DNA of 32,587 nucleotides from Nakamurella sp. (GTDB lineage: Bacteria; Actinomycetota; Actinomycetes; Mycobacteriales; Nakamurellaceae): NCBI GenBank assembly GCA_017848755.1, contig JAFIHI010000147.1:1-32587 (forward strand). Reading direction: 5' to 3'. The position numbers were made by a program, and so were the translations under genes. The stretch's first letter is position 1; every line of letters begins with the position of its first letter. Below the pieces are notes generated by a model, which had not been told where the DNA came from, searched no databases, and saw only the letters and a list, made by a program, of their open reading frames with translations. Shown here piece by piece: positions 8,048 through 16,089 of the stretch.

Positions 8048-9718
8048 ATTACTCTGGTGACGGCAAACCGGTGCTATCGCGGCCGGCCAGCCGGCGGCCA
8101 GCGTGCCGAGCGAGAGCGGCGCGGCGACCGGACGCGTCACCGGCCGATGAGCGGCGGGCGTGCCGAGTTCGTGCGCCGCAACACATTCCGCGGCATAGCC
8201 GCAAATTCGCCCCTGGCAATGGCCCATGCCGGGCCTCGCGAGGAGTTTGACGGTGCGGGCGTCAGCAGCACGGTGGTCGCGCGCGATCTCGCGAATCGCC
8301 CCGGCCGTGACCTCCTCACATCGACACACCACCGTGTCATCGGTGAGCGCGCCGAGCCACGAGCCGGGGATCTGATACACGGCGGCGAGGGCGTCGGCAA
8401 ACGTGCGCAACCTCTCACGGCGCCGAGCGAGCCGGATACGCCGCCGCCTCATCGCGAGATCGCCCTGCATATCGGCGATTTCGGGCTCGTCTGGGCGGCT
8501 TACGGCTCGGGCGGCGCCGGCGGGCCCAGTGGCACCCACGGCCCGCACTGCCGCGAGGCCAGCGATCTCGCCCTCCACGAGCGCGAGGGCGGCGCCGCCC
8601 ACGCCGCACACCTCCCCGGCCAAGTACACCCCTGGCACGGTCGAGCGCTGGTCGGCGTCGACCACGGTAACCGGCAGACCCGACGCGCCCGCACGGGTCG
8701 CACAGCCGAGGGCCAACGGCAGTTCCAATTGCGGCACGAATCCCCACCCGACGGCGAGCACATCCACCGGAATCCGGCGAGCCCGATCCGGATCGAGTTC
8801 GCCGGTCCCGTCGATCGGCGCCACGGTCACGCTTTCGACCCTCCCCCGTCCGTCCGCGCGCAGCACACTCCACTTGGTGAGGATCGAGACGCCATGGCGC
8901 GTCAGCGTATTCGCGTACGCGGCGCCCTCCGCGAGTTTGCTTGTAGCGCTGAAGAGCCTGCCTGGGTGGCGCAGCCAGGACGCGGGCGACGCGGCTTCCA
9001 CGATCGCGGGAACGGTGGCCCCACGGCGCACCAGCCCCGCGCCGACGGACAACAGGAACGGCCCCGTCCCGGCCACGACGACCCGCTTGCCCGCGAGCAC
9101 TCCATGGCCCTTGATCAACGACTGGACGCCCCCGGCGGTCAGCACGCCCGGGAGGTCCCAACCGGGGAAGGGGATCTGCAGATCGAACGCGCCCGGCGCG
9201 AGCACCAGCGTGCGCGCCCGCACCATCGACTCGTGCCGCTGCGGTGTGGCCGCGTCGATCGCAAGTACGTCGAAAAACGTCGATGACGTCGTGCCCGCCG
9301 CACCCCCTTCGGAGCCGGCTGAGCCCCGCGCGGACCCCGCAGCACCTGGTGCGGGCTCGGCAGCACCTGGCGCGGGCTCGGCAGCACCAGCTTCGGCCGG
9401 CTGCACCGCCCACACCTCGTACCTGCTCAGGTGCGCCGCGCGTCCGGCCGCCACGTGCTGGGCGAGACGATCGCGCAGGCGCCAGTAGCGCGCGAGACTG
9501 TGGTGGTAGGGCGCAATTTCGGCATCGCGGACCCGGTTCGGTTCGTGTCTGGGCGCCGGATGGCGCCAGAACTGCCCGCCGACCGCAGGTTCGGCATCGA
9601 TCACCGCGACGCGCGCGCCCCGGTCCGCCGCGGCGACGGTGGCGGCCAGTCCGGCCGGCCCCGCACCGATGACGGCCACGTCCCATACCTGGTCGCGCTC
9701 AGACGGCGAGATCGTCAT
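8042..9718 (-). CDS. D-hydroxyproline dehydrogenase alpha-like subunit (FAD/NAD-binding with BFD-type iron-sulfur domain)
   Basis: Oxidoreductase subunit of 558 residues. It has an N-terminal FAD-binding Rossmann motif VIGAGPAGLAA (17-27), a second nucleotide-binding motif VVVAGTGPFLLSVGAGL (213-229), and a C-terminal BFD-like [2Fe-2S] domain with C465, C467, C501 and C506 (CRCEEV and CQGRIC). This architecture is that of the alpha subunit of heteromeric D-hydroxyproline, proline, octopine or hydrogen-cyanide-forming dehydrogenases. The ATG at 9718 overlaps the gamma-subunit gene by 20 bases, indicating tight coupling. An Ala/Pro/Gly/Ser-rich insertion with 7-residue repeats occupies residues 107-146 (separate entry) and breaks the flavin domain. 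Together with gamma and beta it should oxidise cis-4-hydroxy-D-proline to the pyrroline acid. Confidence 0.87.
   Translation of the reverse strand: MTISPSERDQVWDVAVIGAGPAGLAATVAAADRGARVAVIDAEPAVGGQFWRHPAPRHEPNRVRDAEIAPYHHSLARYWRLRDRLAQHVAAGRAAHLSRYEVWAVQPAEAGAAEPAPGAAEPAPGAAGSARGSAGSEGGAAGTTSSTFFDVLAIDAATPQRHESMVRARTLVLAPGAFDLQIPFPGWDLPGVLTAGGVQSLIKGHGVLAGKRVVVAGTGPFLLSVGAGLVRRGATVPAIVEAASPASWLRHPGRLFSATSKLAEGAAYANTLTRHGVSILTKWSVLRADGRGRVESVTVAPIDGTGELDPDRARRIPVDVLAVGWGFVPQLELPLALGCATRAGASGLPVTVVDADQRSTVPGVYLAGEVCGVGGAALALVEGEIAGLAAVRAVGATGPAGAARAVSRPDEPEIADMQGDLAMRRRRIRLARRRERLRTFADALAAVYQIPGSWLGALTDDTVVCRCEEVTAGAIREIARDHRAADARTVKLLARPGMGHCQGRICGYAAECVAAHELGTPAAHRPVTRPVAAPLSLGTLAAGWPAAIAPVCRHQSNV
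9281..9400 (-). repeat. Low-complexity coding insert with EPAPGAA repeats
   Basis: Residues 107-146 of the alpha subunit are a low-complexity stretch containing two 21-base units encoding EPAPGAA, then degenerate GSARGSAGSEGGAAG. The second nucleotide-binding domain resumes afterwards. It looks like in-frame repeat expansion in a surface loop. Confidence 0.75.
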
Positions 9719-9968
9719 GGCCCGTTCCTCGTTGTGTCGTCACCGAGATCCCGTCGGCGGCCGGCGCGCGACAGGCCCGCTGGTTCGGCGCGCCGTCTAT
9801 CGTGACGAGGCAGTCGAAACAGACCCCGATGCCGCAGAACAGGCCTCGCGGTCTGGCGTCCACGCGGGTGACGCGCCAGGAGTAGATGCCCGCGGCGATC
9901 AGGGCGGCCCCCACACTCTGCCCCGGCCGGAACGGGATCGGCTGACCGTCGAAGGTGAATGTGGGCAT
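9699..9968 (-). CDS. D-hydroxyproline dehydrogenase gamma-like subunit ([2Fe-2S] ferredoxin domain)
   Basis: Small iron-sulfur protein of 89 residues with the plant-type ferredoxin pattern in short form: C45, C50, C53 and C66 in GLFCGIGVCFDC and QRAC. The start MPTFTFDGQPIPFRPGQSV is the beta-strand and hairpin typical of the small subunits of heteromeric amino-acid dehydrogenases. Its ATG at 9968 lies two bases after the beta-subunit stop, and its end overlaps the alpha-subunit gene by 20 bases, so the three are translated as a unit. It should carry electrons between the flavin subunits and an acceptor. Longer in-frame starts upstream would overlap the beta gene and are rejected. Confidence 0.88.
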   Translation of the reverse strand: MPTFTFDGQPIPFRPGQSVGAALIAAGIYSWRVTRVDARPRGLFCGIGVCFDCLVTIDGAPNQRACRAPAADGISVTTQRGTGHDDLAV

Positions 9969-9970
9969 CG

Positions 9971-11131
9971 TCACGCCGCCTCGAAGACGAACCGATCCGG
10001 CGAGAACGGCTCGGCCGGAACGAATGTCGATCGTCCGGAGACCAGGTCCGCGATCATCTCGCCGGTGGCGGGCGCCAGACCGATACCTGCACCCTCGTGT
10101 CCGCAGGCGTGGTAGACGCCACCGATCCGGGAGTCCGCGCCGATCACCGGAAGGTGGTCCGGACAGTACGGGCGAAACCCTGTGTAGACCCGCAGCAGCG
10201 ACACCCGATCCAGGAACGGGAAGATCCGAACAGCCTGTGCCGCCATGGTTCTCACCACCGCATAGGAGATGGTCGTATCGAATCCGACCCGTTCGCGGCT
10301 GGCGCCGATCAACACCGTGCCGCCGCGCGTGCCCTCGACCACGACGGACGTCTCCAAGCCGGCCGCTCCGGACGCGACGTTCGACACGTAGTCGGCCGTG
10401 TACACCTTGTGCCGCACAACGCGGGGCAACGGTTCCGTCACCAGAATGAACCCCCGGCGCGGCAGCACAGGCACCGGGGCACCGATCCGGGCCGACACGT
10501 CGCCTGCCCACGTGCCGGTCGCGTTGACCACCGCGTCGGCGTCGATCTCGACCACGGCGCCATCGACGCGGCATTCGACGCTCCACACCTGACCGTCGGA
10601 ACGCGTCCTGACGCCGAGCACCTCCACGCCATGGCGCACCGTCGCGCCGTCGATTCGGGCCGCGTACAGCAGCGCCGCAGTAGCGCGAACCGGCTGCACC
10701 TGTTGATCGCCCGGATAGAACACACCGCCGGGCAGGTCCGGCGCGAGATTCGGTTCGTAGCCTGATAAGTCGCCGGGTTCAACCGGCTCGCACGAGACAC
10801 CTGCCGCGGCCTGCTGCGTGGCGAACTCGCGCAGCGCGCCCAGCGTTTCATCCGTCGTCGCGACGACGAGCCCGCCCTTCGGCTCCCATTCGAGCGTATC
10901 CGCACCGAGACGCTCGGCGATCCGGCGCCAGAGTTCGACGGACCGAAGCGCGAGCGCGAGTTCGGGGCCGGCCGACTTATCCGAAACGAGAATGTTGCCC
11001 TCACCGCGGCTGGTCGTCCCCCCACCGACGGGGCCACGGTCGACGACAGTCACCTCGTGCCCGTCCCGCGCGAGTGAGTAGGCGCACGCCGCGCCCACCA
11101 TGCCGGCTCCGACCACGACGACACGCGCCAT
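9971..11131 (-). CDS. D-hydroxyproline dehydrogenase beta-like subunit (DAO-family FAD oxidoreductase)
   Basis: D-amino-acid-oxidase-type flavoprotein of 386 residues. The FAD-binding motif VVVVGAGMVGAACAYSLA is at the N-terminus, and GGTTSRGEGNILVSDKS follows the second strand. Near the C-terminus RPYCPDHLPVIG and ACGHEGAGIGLAPATGEMIA close the FAD and substrate site as in the glycine oxidase/sarcosine oxidase beta group. The ATG at 11131 has a strong GGAGGTGA site. The gene is first of the beta-gamma-alpha set and should hold the D-hydroxyproline oxidation site. A nucleoside hydrolase gene ends 63 bases upstream, and an operator-like palindrome sits in that gap, so a promoter here is likely. 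Confidence 0.88.
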   Translation of the reverse strand: MARVVVVGAGMVGAACAYSLARDGHEVTVVDRGPVGGGTTSRGEGNILVSDKSAGPELALALRSVELWRRIAERLGADTLEWEPKGGLVVATTDETLGALREFATQQAAAGVSCEPVEPGDLSGYEPNLAPDLPGGVFYPGDQQVQPVRATAALLYAARIDGATVRHGVEVLGVRTRSDGQVWSVECRVDGAVVEIDADAVVNATGTWAGDVSARIGAPVPVLPRRGFILVTEPLPRVVRHKVYTADYVSNVASGAAGLETSVVVEGTRGGTVLIGASRERVGFDTTISYAVVRTMAAQAVRIFPFLDRVSLLRVYTGFRPYCPDHLPVIGADSRIGGVYHACGHEGAGIGLAPATGEMIADLVSGRSTFVPAEPFSPDRFVFEAA

Positions 11132-11179
11132 CGTCACCTCCGAACACGTCCGCGAGGCCGCACGGCAACCTCCCCACCG

Positions 11180-11193
11180 GTACAATGTTACAT
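11180..11193. promoter_or_regulatory. Operator-like palindrome upstream of the hydroxyproline dehydrogenase operon
   Basis: GTACAATGTTACAT shares 12 of 14 bases with the site at 8034-8047. Its inner part ATGTTACAT is a perfect odd palindrome. It lies 49 bases upstream of the beta-subunit ATG and just before the nucleoside hydrolase stop, suggesting control of the hydroxyproline operon separately from the nucleoside hydrolase. Confidence 0.45.
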
Positions 11194-11194
11194 A

Positions 11195-12166
11195 TCAGGC
11201 TGTCGGGCGTCGGATGGGGCGCGAAGGCACGGTCGGGTGCGCAACGAGGGCCTTGATGTGCCGGAAGAACGCGTCTGCGTCGACTGCTTCGATCACCTTC
11301 GCGTTCGGCGCGAGTCCGTGGACCCCCCAAGACATCGCGGAATAGCCGCGGGTGAGGTCCGAGCCTGTCTCGACGTCCACGTGATACGGCGCGCTCGCCG
11401 TGATCAGTTCGGGATGCAACAGCACGGCAACGGTGAGTGAGTCCGGGTGCGTCGATCCGTCGATCCCGACGCTCCGGTCGAAATCGAGGGTGGCGGCAAC
11501 GATCGTGGTGAAGAAGTCCGCGATCGGGGTGCCGATGGCAGCGATCTCATCGAGATGGGCTTGGTCGAACACGGCGTCCCGCAAGGTGAGTCGGTCCCAC
11601 GGGACGATGACGGTGGTGAAACCGGCGGCCAGCACAGCTTTCGCGGCCTCCGGATCGACATAGAAGTTGAATTCGGCGGCTGCCGTGATGTTCCCGCGGC
11701 CGTTGTTCGACCCGCCCATGACGTACAGGGCCTTGACGTTATGAACGAATTCGCGATCCTTCGCGGCCGCCAACGCGATGTTGGTGAGCGGGCCGATCGC
11801 GACAATGCAGAGCTCGCCCGCATTCTCGGCCGCGATACGGATAAGCGCGTCGACCGCATGTTCCGTTTCCGGCGCCAGGCCAGACATGTCGATCGCAAGA
11901 CCCCCGACACCGTCCCCATGTACGTTCTCGGCGCTCACCCACGGGCGCAGGATCGGTTGCCGAGCGCCGAGGTACACGGGCACGGTGCCGAGCTCGCCGG
12001 CGACCGACATCGTGAGGAAAGCGTTACGCACCTGCTGGTCGAACCCGACGTTGCCGGCGACCATGGTGATCGCCTTGAGGTCCGCGGCCGAGTCGAGCAG
12101 GCCGGTCAGGATGGCGACGCAGTCGTCCTGTGCGGTGTCGGTGTCTATCACCAGCGGGACGGGCAT
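11195..12166 (-). CDS. Nucleoside hydrolase (inosine-uridine preferring family)
   Basis: Ribonucleoside hydrolase of 323 residues that should split N-glycosidic bonds of nucleosides to base and ribose. The calcium-binding motif DTDTAQDD is at residues 8-15, with Thr-Ala-Gln in place of the more common Pro-Gly-x. The VMGG segment followed by an AEFNFYVDPEAA run is characteristic, and the C-terminal Asp-containing region closes the site. The ATG at 12166 has GGAGG five bases upstream. The gene is divergent from ribokinase and deoC, matching use of the released sugar. It is followed at 63 bases by the hydroxyproline operon on the same strand, but an operator-like site between them argues for separate control. 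Confidence 0.9.
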   Translation of the reverse strand: MPVPLVIDTDTAQDDCVAILTGLLDSAADLKAITMVAGNVGFDQQVRNAFLTMSVAGELGTVPVYLGARQPILRPWVSAENVHGDGVGGLAIDMSGLAPETEHAVDALIRIAAENAGELCIVAIGPLTNIALAAAKDREFVHNVKALYVMGGSNNGRGNITAAAEFNFYVDPEAAKAVLAAGFTTVIVPWDRLTLRDAVFDQAHLDEIAAIGTPIADFFTTIVAATLDFDRSVGIDGSTHPDSLTVAVLLHPELITASAPYHVDVETGSDLTRGYSAMSWGVHGLAPNAKVIEAVDADAFFRHIKALVAHPTVPSRPIRRPTA

Positions 12167-12218
12167 GTGGGCCTCCACGAACGGGTATGACGATGTTCTC
12201 GCAGTCGGGGTGTCGCCG

Positions 12219-12231
12219 TCATGTCTACTGC
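12219..12231. promoter_or_regulatory. Repeat motif TCATGTCTACTGC near the nucleoside hydrolase start
   Basis: This 13-base motif recurs at 12350-12362 with one change. The two copies bracket the divergent region, each near one of the divergent genes. The GTCTA half-site resembles half of the GTCTAGAC-type operators of GntR/UTRA regulators, and such a regulator is encoded at 14117. A functional link is inferred. Confidence 0.4.
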
Positions 12232-12349
12232 ATGTTTGCACCTTTGTCGAGAAGCGGCCGACCCACTCAGCACCGAAGTCCCGCGCATAACGGCCGTACT
12301 ACCGCGTGACGGTGCCTTGCAGGGGATCGATGCCCCGTATATGTTGAGT

Positions 12350-12362
12350 TCATGTCTAGTGC
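12350..12362. promoter_or_regulatory. Repeat motif TCATGTCTAGTGC near the ribokinase start
   Basis: Second copy of the 13-base motif (12 of 13 identical to 12219-12231), 16 bases before the ribokinase ATG. Just upstream lie a TATATG box-like hexamer and a GGGG/CCCC-armed hairpin (12321-12335), so the motif would sit at or just past a transcription start, a normal repressor position. Promoter boxes are weak matches. Confidence 0.4.
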
Positions 12363-12377
12363 GCGACGGGTTACCCC

Positions 12378-13337
12378 ATGACGTCGTCCGGAGGTGCGGT
12401 GTCCGTCGCACCTCGGATCGCGGTCGTCGGCAGCTACGGCGTCGGCATGACGATGCGCCTGGCGCGCGTCCCGGAGCGAGGCGAGACGCTCGCCGAAGCC
12501 TCGTTTTCCGCCGGCCCCGGTGGCAAGGGATCGAACCAGGCCATCGGTACGGCCCGACTCGGTGCCCGCACGAGCCTTCTGACCGCCGTCGGCGACGACG
12601 AGTTCGGCGCTGCGGCGCACCGGCTCTGGCAGGAGGAAGGCGTCGACGACTCCGGCGTCGTCACCGTGGACGCCGCCACGATGGTGGGCGTGATCCTCGT
12701 AGAGCCCGACGGCGAGAACCGCATCGTCATCGCGCCCGGCGCGCTCGACGTGCTCTCACCGCACCACGTGGACGCGTTCGCCAACGCGATCGCCACCGCG
12801 GATCTGATGATGGTGTGCAACGAGATCCCGGCAGCGACCGTGGTGGCGGCACTGCGCACGGCGCGCCACCACGGGGTGCGGACCCTGTTCAACCCGGCAC
12901 CGGCGCGGGATATCCCGGCCGACGCGCGCAGCTTGGTCGACTACCTCACACCGAATTTCGGCGAAGCCCGCGTGCTCGCTGGCTTGGACGAGACCGCCGG
13001 TGTAGACGAGATTCTCGATCGCCTGCGACAGCTCTTCAGCGCCACCATCGTGCTCACCGCCGGTCGTGACGGCGCCTACGTCGATGACCCGCGAACCGGC
13101 GCGCGCACGCACGTCCCGGCAATCGCGCCGCCGCGCGTCGTGGACACGACCGGTGCCGGCGATGCGTTCAATGCTGCCCTCGCCGTCGCTCTGTGCCAGG
13201 GCGCGTCGCCCGTCGATGCGGCCGCGCGAGCCTCGGCCGCCGGAGCGTTCGCTGTCAGCAGGCATGAGGTGATCCCGGGGCTCGGTCGCCCCGCGGACAT
13301 CGCCGAACTCCTGTCCCAGGACAGCTCCGTCCGGTAG
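12378..13337 (+). CDS. rbsK: PfkB-family carbohydrate kinase, probable ribokinase
   Basis: Sugar kinase of 319 residues, close to the usual ribokinase length. PfkB signature 1 is AGPGGKGSNQAIGTARLGA (45-63), and signature 2 is DTTGAGDAFNAALAVAL (256-272) with catalytic D262 and the GAGD anion hole. Ribokinase would phosphorylate the ribose released by the nucleoside hydrolase to ribose 5-phosphate. The ATG at 12378 lacks a clear ribosome site and could be leaderless. A GTG at 12399 lies only three bases after GGAGGT, so the start is uncertain by seven codons. The gene heads a run with deoC and the GntR regulator. Other PfkB substrates such as nucleosides cannot be excluded. Confidence 0.88.
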   Translation: MTSSGGAVSVAPRIAVVGSYGVGMTMRLARVPERGETLAEASFSAGPGGKGSNQAIGTARLGARTSLLTAVGDDEFGAAAHRLWQEEGVDDSGVVTVDAATMVGVILVEPDGENRIVIAPGALDVLSPHHVDAFANAIATADLMMVCNEIPAATVVAALRTARHHGVRTLFNPAPARDIPADARSLVDYLTPNFGEARVLAGLDETAGVDEILDRLRQLFSATIVLTAGRDGAYVDDPRTGARTHVPAIAPPRVVDTTGAGDAFNAALAVALCQGASPVDAAARASAAGAFAVSRHEVIPGLGRPADIAELLSQDSSVR

Positions 13338-13407
13338 CAGGTGCCGGCCGGCACTCCTCGCCCATACGCATGACACTCTCACCCGCCCGATGACAGAGGA
13401 AATCGAC

Positions 13408-14103
13408 ATGTCCTACAGCGCAACAGATCCCAGATCGCTCGCACCCTATATCCAGCACACCCGCATCGCGGTGGGGATGACCCGTGACAACCTCATCGCG
13501 CATTGCCATGAAGCCGCCGAGTTCGGGTTCGACGCCGCCATGGTGCCCGCCAGCTGGGTGCCGCTCGCGGTCGACGTGCTGCGCGGCACCGGTGTCAAGG
13601 TCGCGTCCGCGCTCGACTTCCCGACGGTCGGCGTGATGACGTCCGCCGGCAAGGCCGCCGAGGCCCGCGCGATCGCCGATGCCGGGGCGGATCAGCTCGA
13701 CATGGGCGTGCAGATCGGTTGGCTCAAAAGCGGCATGGACGACGAGTTCGCCGGCGATATCGCTGGTGTGGTGGCCGCCGGCATCCCCGTCAAGGTGATG
13801 CTCGAGCTTCCGCTGCTGACGCCGGCCGAGCGCGACCGCGCGGTGGACCTTGCGATGGATTCCGGTGCCGCCTACCTGAAGAACGCGTCAAGCGGCGCGG
13901 TCGAGGTCGCGAACCCCGACTCGATCCGCTACCTCGTCGGCCGCGCGCGAGAGGGCGTGCGCGTCAAGGCATCCGGAAAGATCACTAGCCTGGCGCAGGC
14001 CGTCTCGCTGCTGGACGCGGGAGCCGTGCTGCTCGGCACCAGTTCCGGGGTGGACATCGTCACCGGCGGCACGCGGGCGGCCGCCGGCGTATCGGGATAC
14101 TGA
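13408..14103 (+). CDS. deoC: Deoxyribose-phosphate aldolase (DeoC family)
   Basis: Class I aldolase of 231 residues that should cleave 2-deoxyribose 5-phosphate to acetaldehyde and glyceraldehyde 3-phosphate. The catalytic set is visible: D98 in QLDMG, Schiff-base K158 in AYLKNASSGA and K187 in VKASGK. The N-terminal IQHTRIAVGMTRDN and SALDFPTVGVMTSAGK segments fit DeoC. The start at 13408 has AGAGGA eight bases upstream; the ATG at 13390 would add six residues and has no ribosome site. Ribokinase is 70 bases upstream and a GntR/UTRA regulator 13 bases downstream, so the three form one unit for nucleoside sugars. Together with the nucleoside hydrolase this covers ribo- and deoxyribo-derived sugars. 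Confidence 0.9.
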   Translation: MSYSATDPRSLAPYIQHTRIAVGMTRDNLIAHCHEAAEFGFDAAMVPASWVPLAVDVLRGTGVKVASALDFPTVGVMTSAGKAAEARAIADAGADQLDMGVQIGWLKSGMDDEFAGDIAGVVAAGIPVKVMLELPLLTPAERDRAVDLAMDSGAAYLKNASSGAVEVANPDSIRYLVGRAREGVRVKASGKITSLAQAVSLLDAGAVLLGTSSGVDIVTGGTRAAAGVSGY

Positions 14104-14116
14104 TCACCCGCACGAC

Positions 14117-14908
14117 ATGCGACCCACCCCCCGGCAGGACGGAACCAGCGATCTCGATCGGGATCTCGCCCGGTTCGACCTGCGGCGGAACGGCCCCGAC
14201 CCTCTGCACGTGCAGATCGAGCAGGCCATCCGCGACCGGATCGTGACTGGGCGCTGGCCCGCGCACCGCCAGCTGCCCCCGGAACCGGAGTGCGCCACGC
14301 TGCTGGGCGTCAACCGCGGCACGTTCCGCCGCGCGCTCGCCGCGCTGATCGCACAGGGGCTCGTCATCGCGCACCGCGGCCGCGGCACCTTCGTCGCGCC
14401 GACCGCAGGCGACGCCTCGATCGCGCAGCGCTTCCGATCACTGTCGGAAGACTTTGCGGCGCAAGGCTTCACATTCACCCGGCACGTTCGCTCGCTGACG
14501 GCGGGCCGACTGCCGCTGCCGGTACGTGCCGTGCTCGGGGCGTCGCCGAGTACACCGGGAATGCGGTTGGAGCGGGTATTCGAAGCCGCGCAAGGCCCGC
14601 TCGCGTATCTCGTCAACTATGTACGTACGGACGGTTGTCCGTCGCTCGTCGACGTGGACTTCACCCGCGTGTCGCTGTTCGACGCGCTCACAACGACTTT
14701 CGGCGTTCGCATCGACCACGGCCGACGCACGATCAGCGCGCAGGCCGCATCCGGTGAGGTCGCCTCGGCGCTGGGCGTGCCGCCCGGAACGGCGGTGCTG
14801 TACCTGGAGCAGGTCAGCTTCACGGAAGGTGGGACCGCCATCGAATACTCCGATGTGTGGATCGACAGCGCGAAGGTCACGATCACCTCGATGCTGCAGC
14901 GGGACTGA
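14117..14908 (+). CDS. GntR family regulator with UTRA domain (HutC type)
   Basis: Transcription factor of 263 residues. The GntR winged HTH occupies about residues 29-95 (PLHVQIEQAIRDRIVTGRW, then LPPEPECATLLGVNRGTFRRA). The UTRA ligand domain follows, with the MRLERVFEAAQGPLAYL strand, VSLFDALTTTFGV and a closing YLEQVSFTEGG and EYSDVWI. UTRA domains bind small sugars, sugar phosphates or similar. It directly follows deoC and is likely cotranscribed with rbsK-deoC. The repeated TCATGTCTA motif in the divergent region at 12167-12377 is its most likely target. No good ribosome site precedes the ATG at 14117, but the HTH placement supports it. Confidence 0.9.
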   Translation: MRPTPRQDGTSDLDRDLARFDLRRNGPDPLHVQIEQAIRDRIVTGRWPAHRQLPPEPECATLLGVNRGTFRRALAALIAQGLVIAHRGRGTFVAPTAGDASIAQRFRSLSEDFAAQGFTFTRHVRSLTAGRLPLPVRAVLGASPSTPGMRLERVFEAAQGPLAYLVNYVRTDGCPSLVDVDFTRVSLFDALTTTFGVRIDHGRRTISAQAASGEVASALGVPPGTAVLYLEQVSFTEGGTAIEYSDVWIDSAKVTITSMLQRD

Positions 14909-15033
14909 CGCGCGCCCCCCACCCCTCCGCACCCTGCCGCCGAGCGGTGCGAGATACGGGCAAAACAGACAGGAACCGCTGCATTTCGCACCACGCGGCG
15001 GGGGAAGAAAGGCACGGGCATTACGGTAAGACC

Positions 15034-16026
15034 ATGCATGCAGCCCGGATCTCTGTGCCCGGCGGCCCAGAGCTGCTGGGCTGGGGGGAGGTCCCGGATC
15101 CGCGGCTTCGGCCCGGCGAGGTCCTGATCGACGTCGCCGCCGCCGGCGTGAACCGGGCCGACCTGCTGCAGCGGCTCGGCCGTTACGACCCACCGCCCGG
15201 CGAGTCCGACATCCTCGGTCTGGAGTGTTCCGGAACGATCATCGCCGCCCATGACGACGTTCGCGGCGTCGCCGTCGGGCAGCAGGTGTGCGCCTTGCTC
15301 GCCGGCGGCGGGTACGCGGAGCGAGTCGCAGTTCCCGCGACGCAGGTACTGCCGCTGCCGCAAGGGGTTTCGCTCACGGATGCCGCCGCCCTGCCGGAGG
15401 CGGTCTGCACGGTGTGGTCGAATCTCGTGCTCACTGCTGGCCTCTCACCCAGGCACTTCGTCCTCGTTCATGGCGGCAGTTCGGGCGTCGGCACCGCAGC
15501 CGTGCAGATCGCGCATGCCATCGGCGCCCGGGTCGGCGTGACTGCGTCGAGCACCGGCAAGCTCGACGCGTGCCGCGAACTCGGCGCCGACGTGTTGATC
15601 GACTACCGCACTGACGATTTCGTCGAGCGGACGCTACAGGCGACGGGCGGGCGCGGCGCGGATGTGATCCTCGACGTGGTTGGCGGCCCCTACCTGGCGC
15701 GCAACGTGCGGGCGCTGGCCGACGGCGGCCGGCTCGTCATCATCGGCCTACTGGGCGGCGCCACCGGCGAACTGGACCTTTCCGCGCTCATGGCGCGCCG
15801 AGCCGGCGTCATCGGGACGCAACTGCGCACCCGCCCCGCGAATGGACCCGGGTCGAAGGCCGAGGTGGTGGCGGCCGTTCGCGACCACGTGTGGCCGCTC
15901 CTTGCGTCGGGCGCGGTACGGCCGGTGATCGGCGCGCGTTTCCCTATGGACCGCGCGAGCGCTGCGCATCGCTTGCTCGAGACGGGCGGTGTGGTGGGGA
16001 AGATCGTCCTCACTCGACCGGCCTGA
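15034..16026 (+). CDS. NAD(P)H-quinone oxidoreductase, zinc-independent MDR family (PIG3 type)
   Basis: Medium-chain dehydrogenase/reductase of 330 residues that transfers hydride from NADPH to quinones or enones. The N-terminal domain has GEVLIDVAAAGVNRADLLQRLG and lacks zinc-binding cysteines. The Rossmann segment is HGGSSGVGTAAVQIAHAIGA, followed by ELGADVLIDY and DVVGG, and the protein ends GVVGKIVLT. GLECSG and the LPEAVCTVWSNL stretch point to the PIG3/quinone oxidoreductase subgroup. The ATG at 15034 is set by the family start MHAARI; the longer open frame upstream overlaps the gntR end. The ribosome site is weak. It stands alone between gntR and bpa, and no pathway link is visible. 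Confidence 0.88.
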   Translation: MHAARISVPGGPELLGWGEVPDPRLRPGEVLIDVAAAGVNRADLLQRLGRYDPPPGESDILGLECSGTIIAAHDDVRGVAVGQQVCALLAGGGYAERVAVPATQVLPLPQGVSLTDAAALPEAVCTVWSNLVLTAGLSPRHFVLVHGGSSGVGTAAVQIAHAIGARVGVTASSTGKLDACRELGADVLIDYRTDDFVERTLQATGGRGADVILDVVGGPYLARNVRALADGGRLVIIGLLGGATGELDLSALMARRAGVIGTQLRTRPANGPGSKAEVVAAVRDHVWPLLASGAVRPVIGARFPMDRASAAHRLLETGGVVGKIVLTRPA

Positions 16027-16089
16027 TACCGATGCGGAAGAATAGCGGCAGGACAGCAACGGTTTTCGGGTAGATCGAGGATGGGTGCG

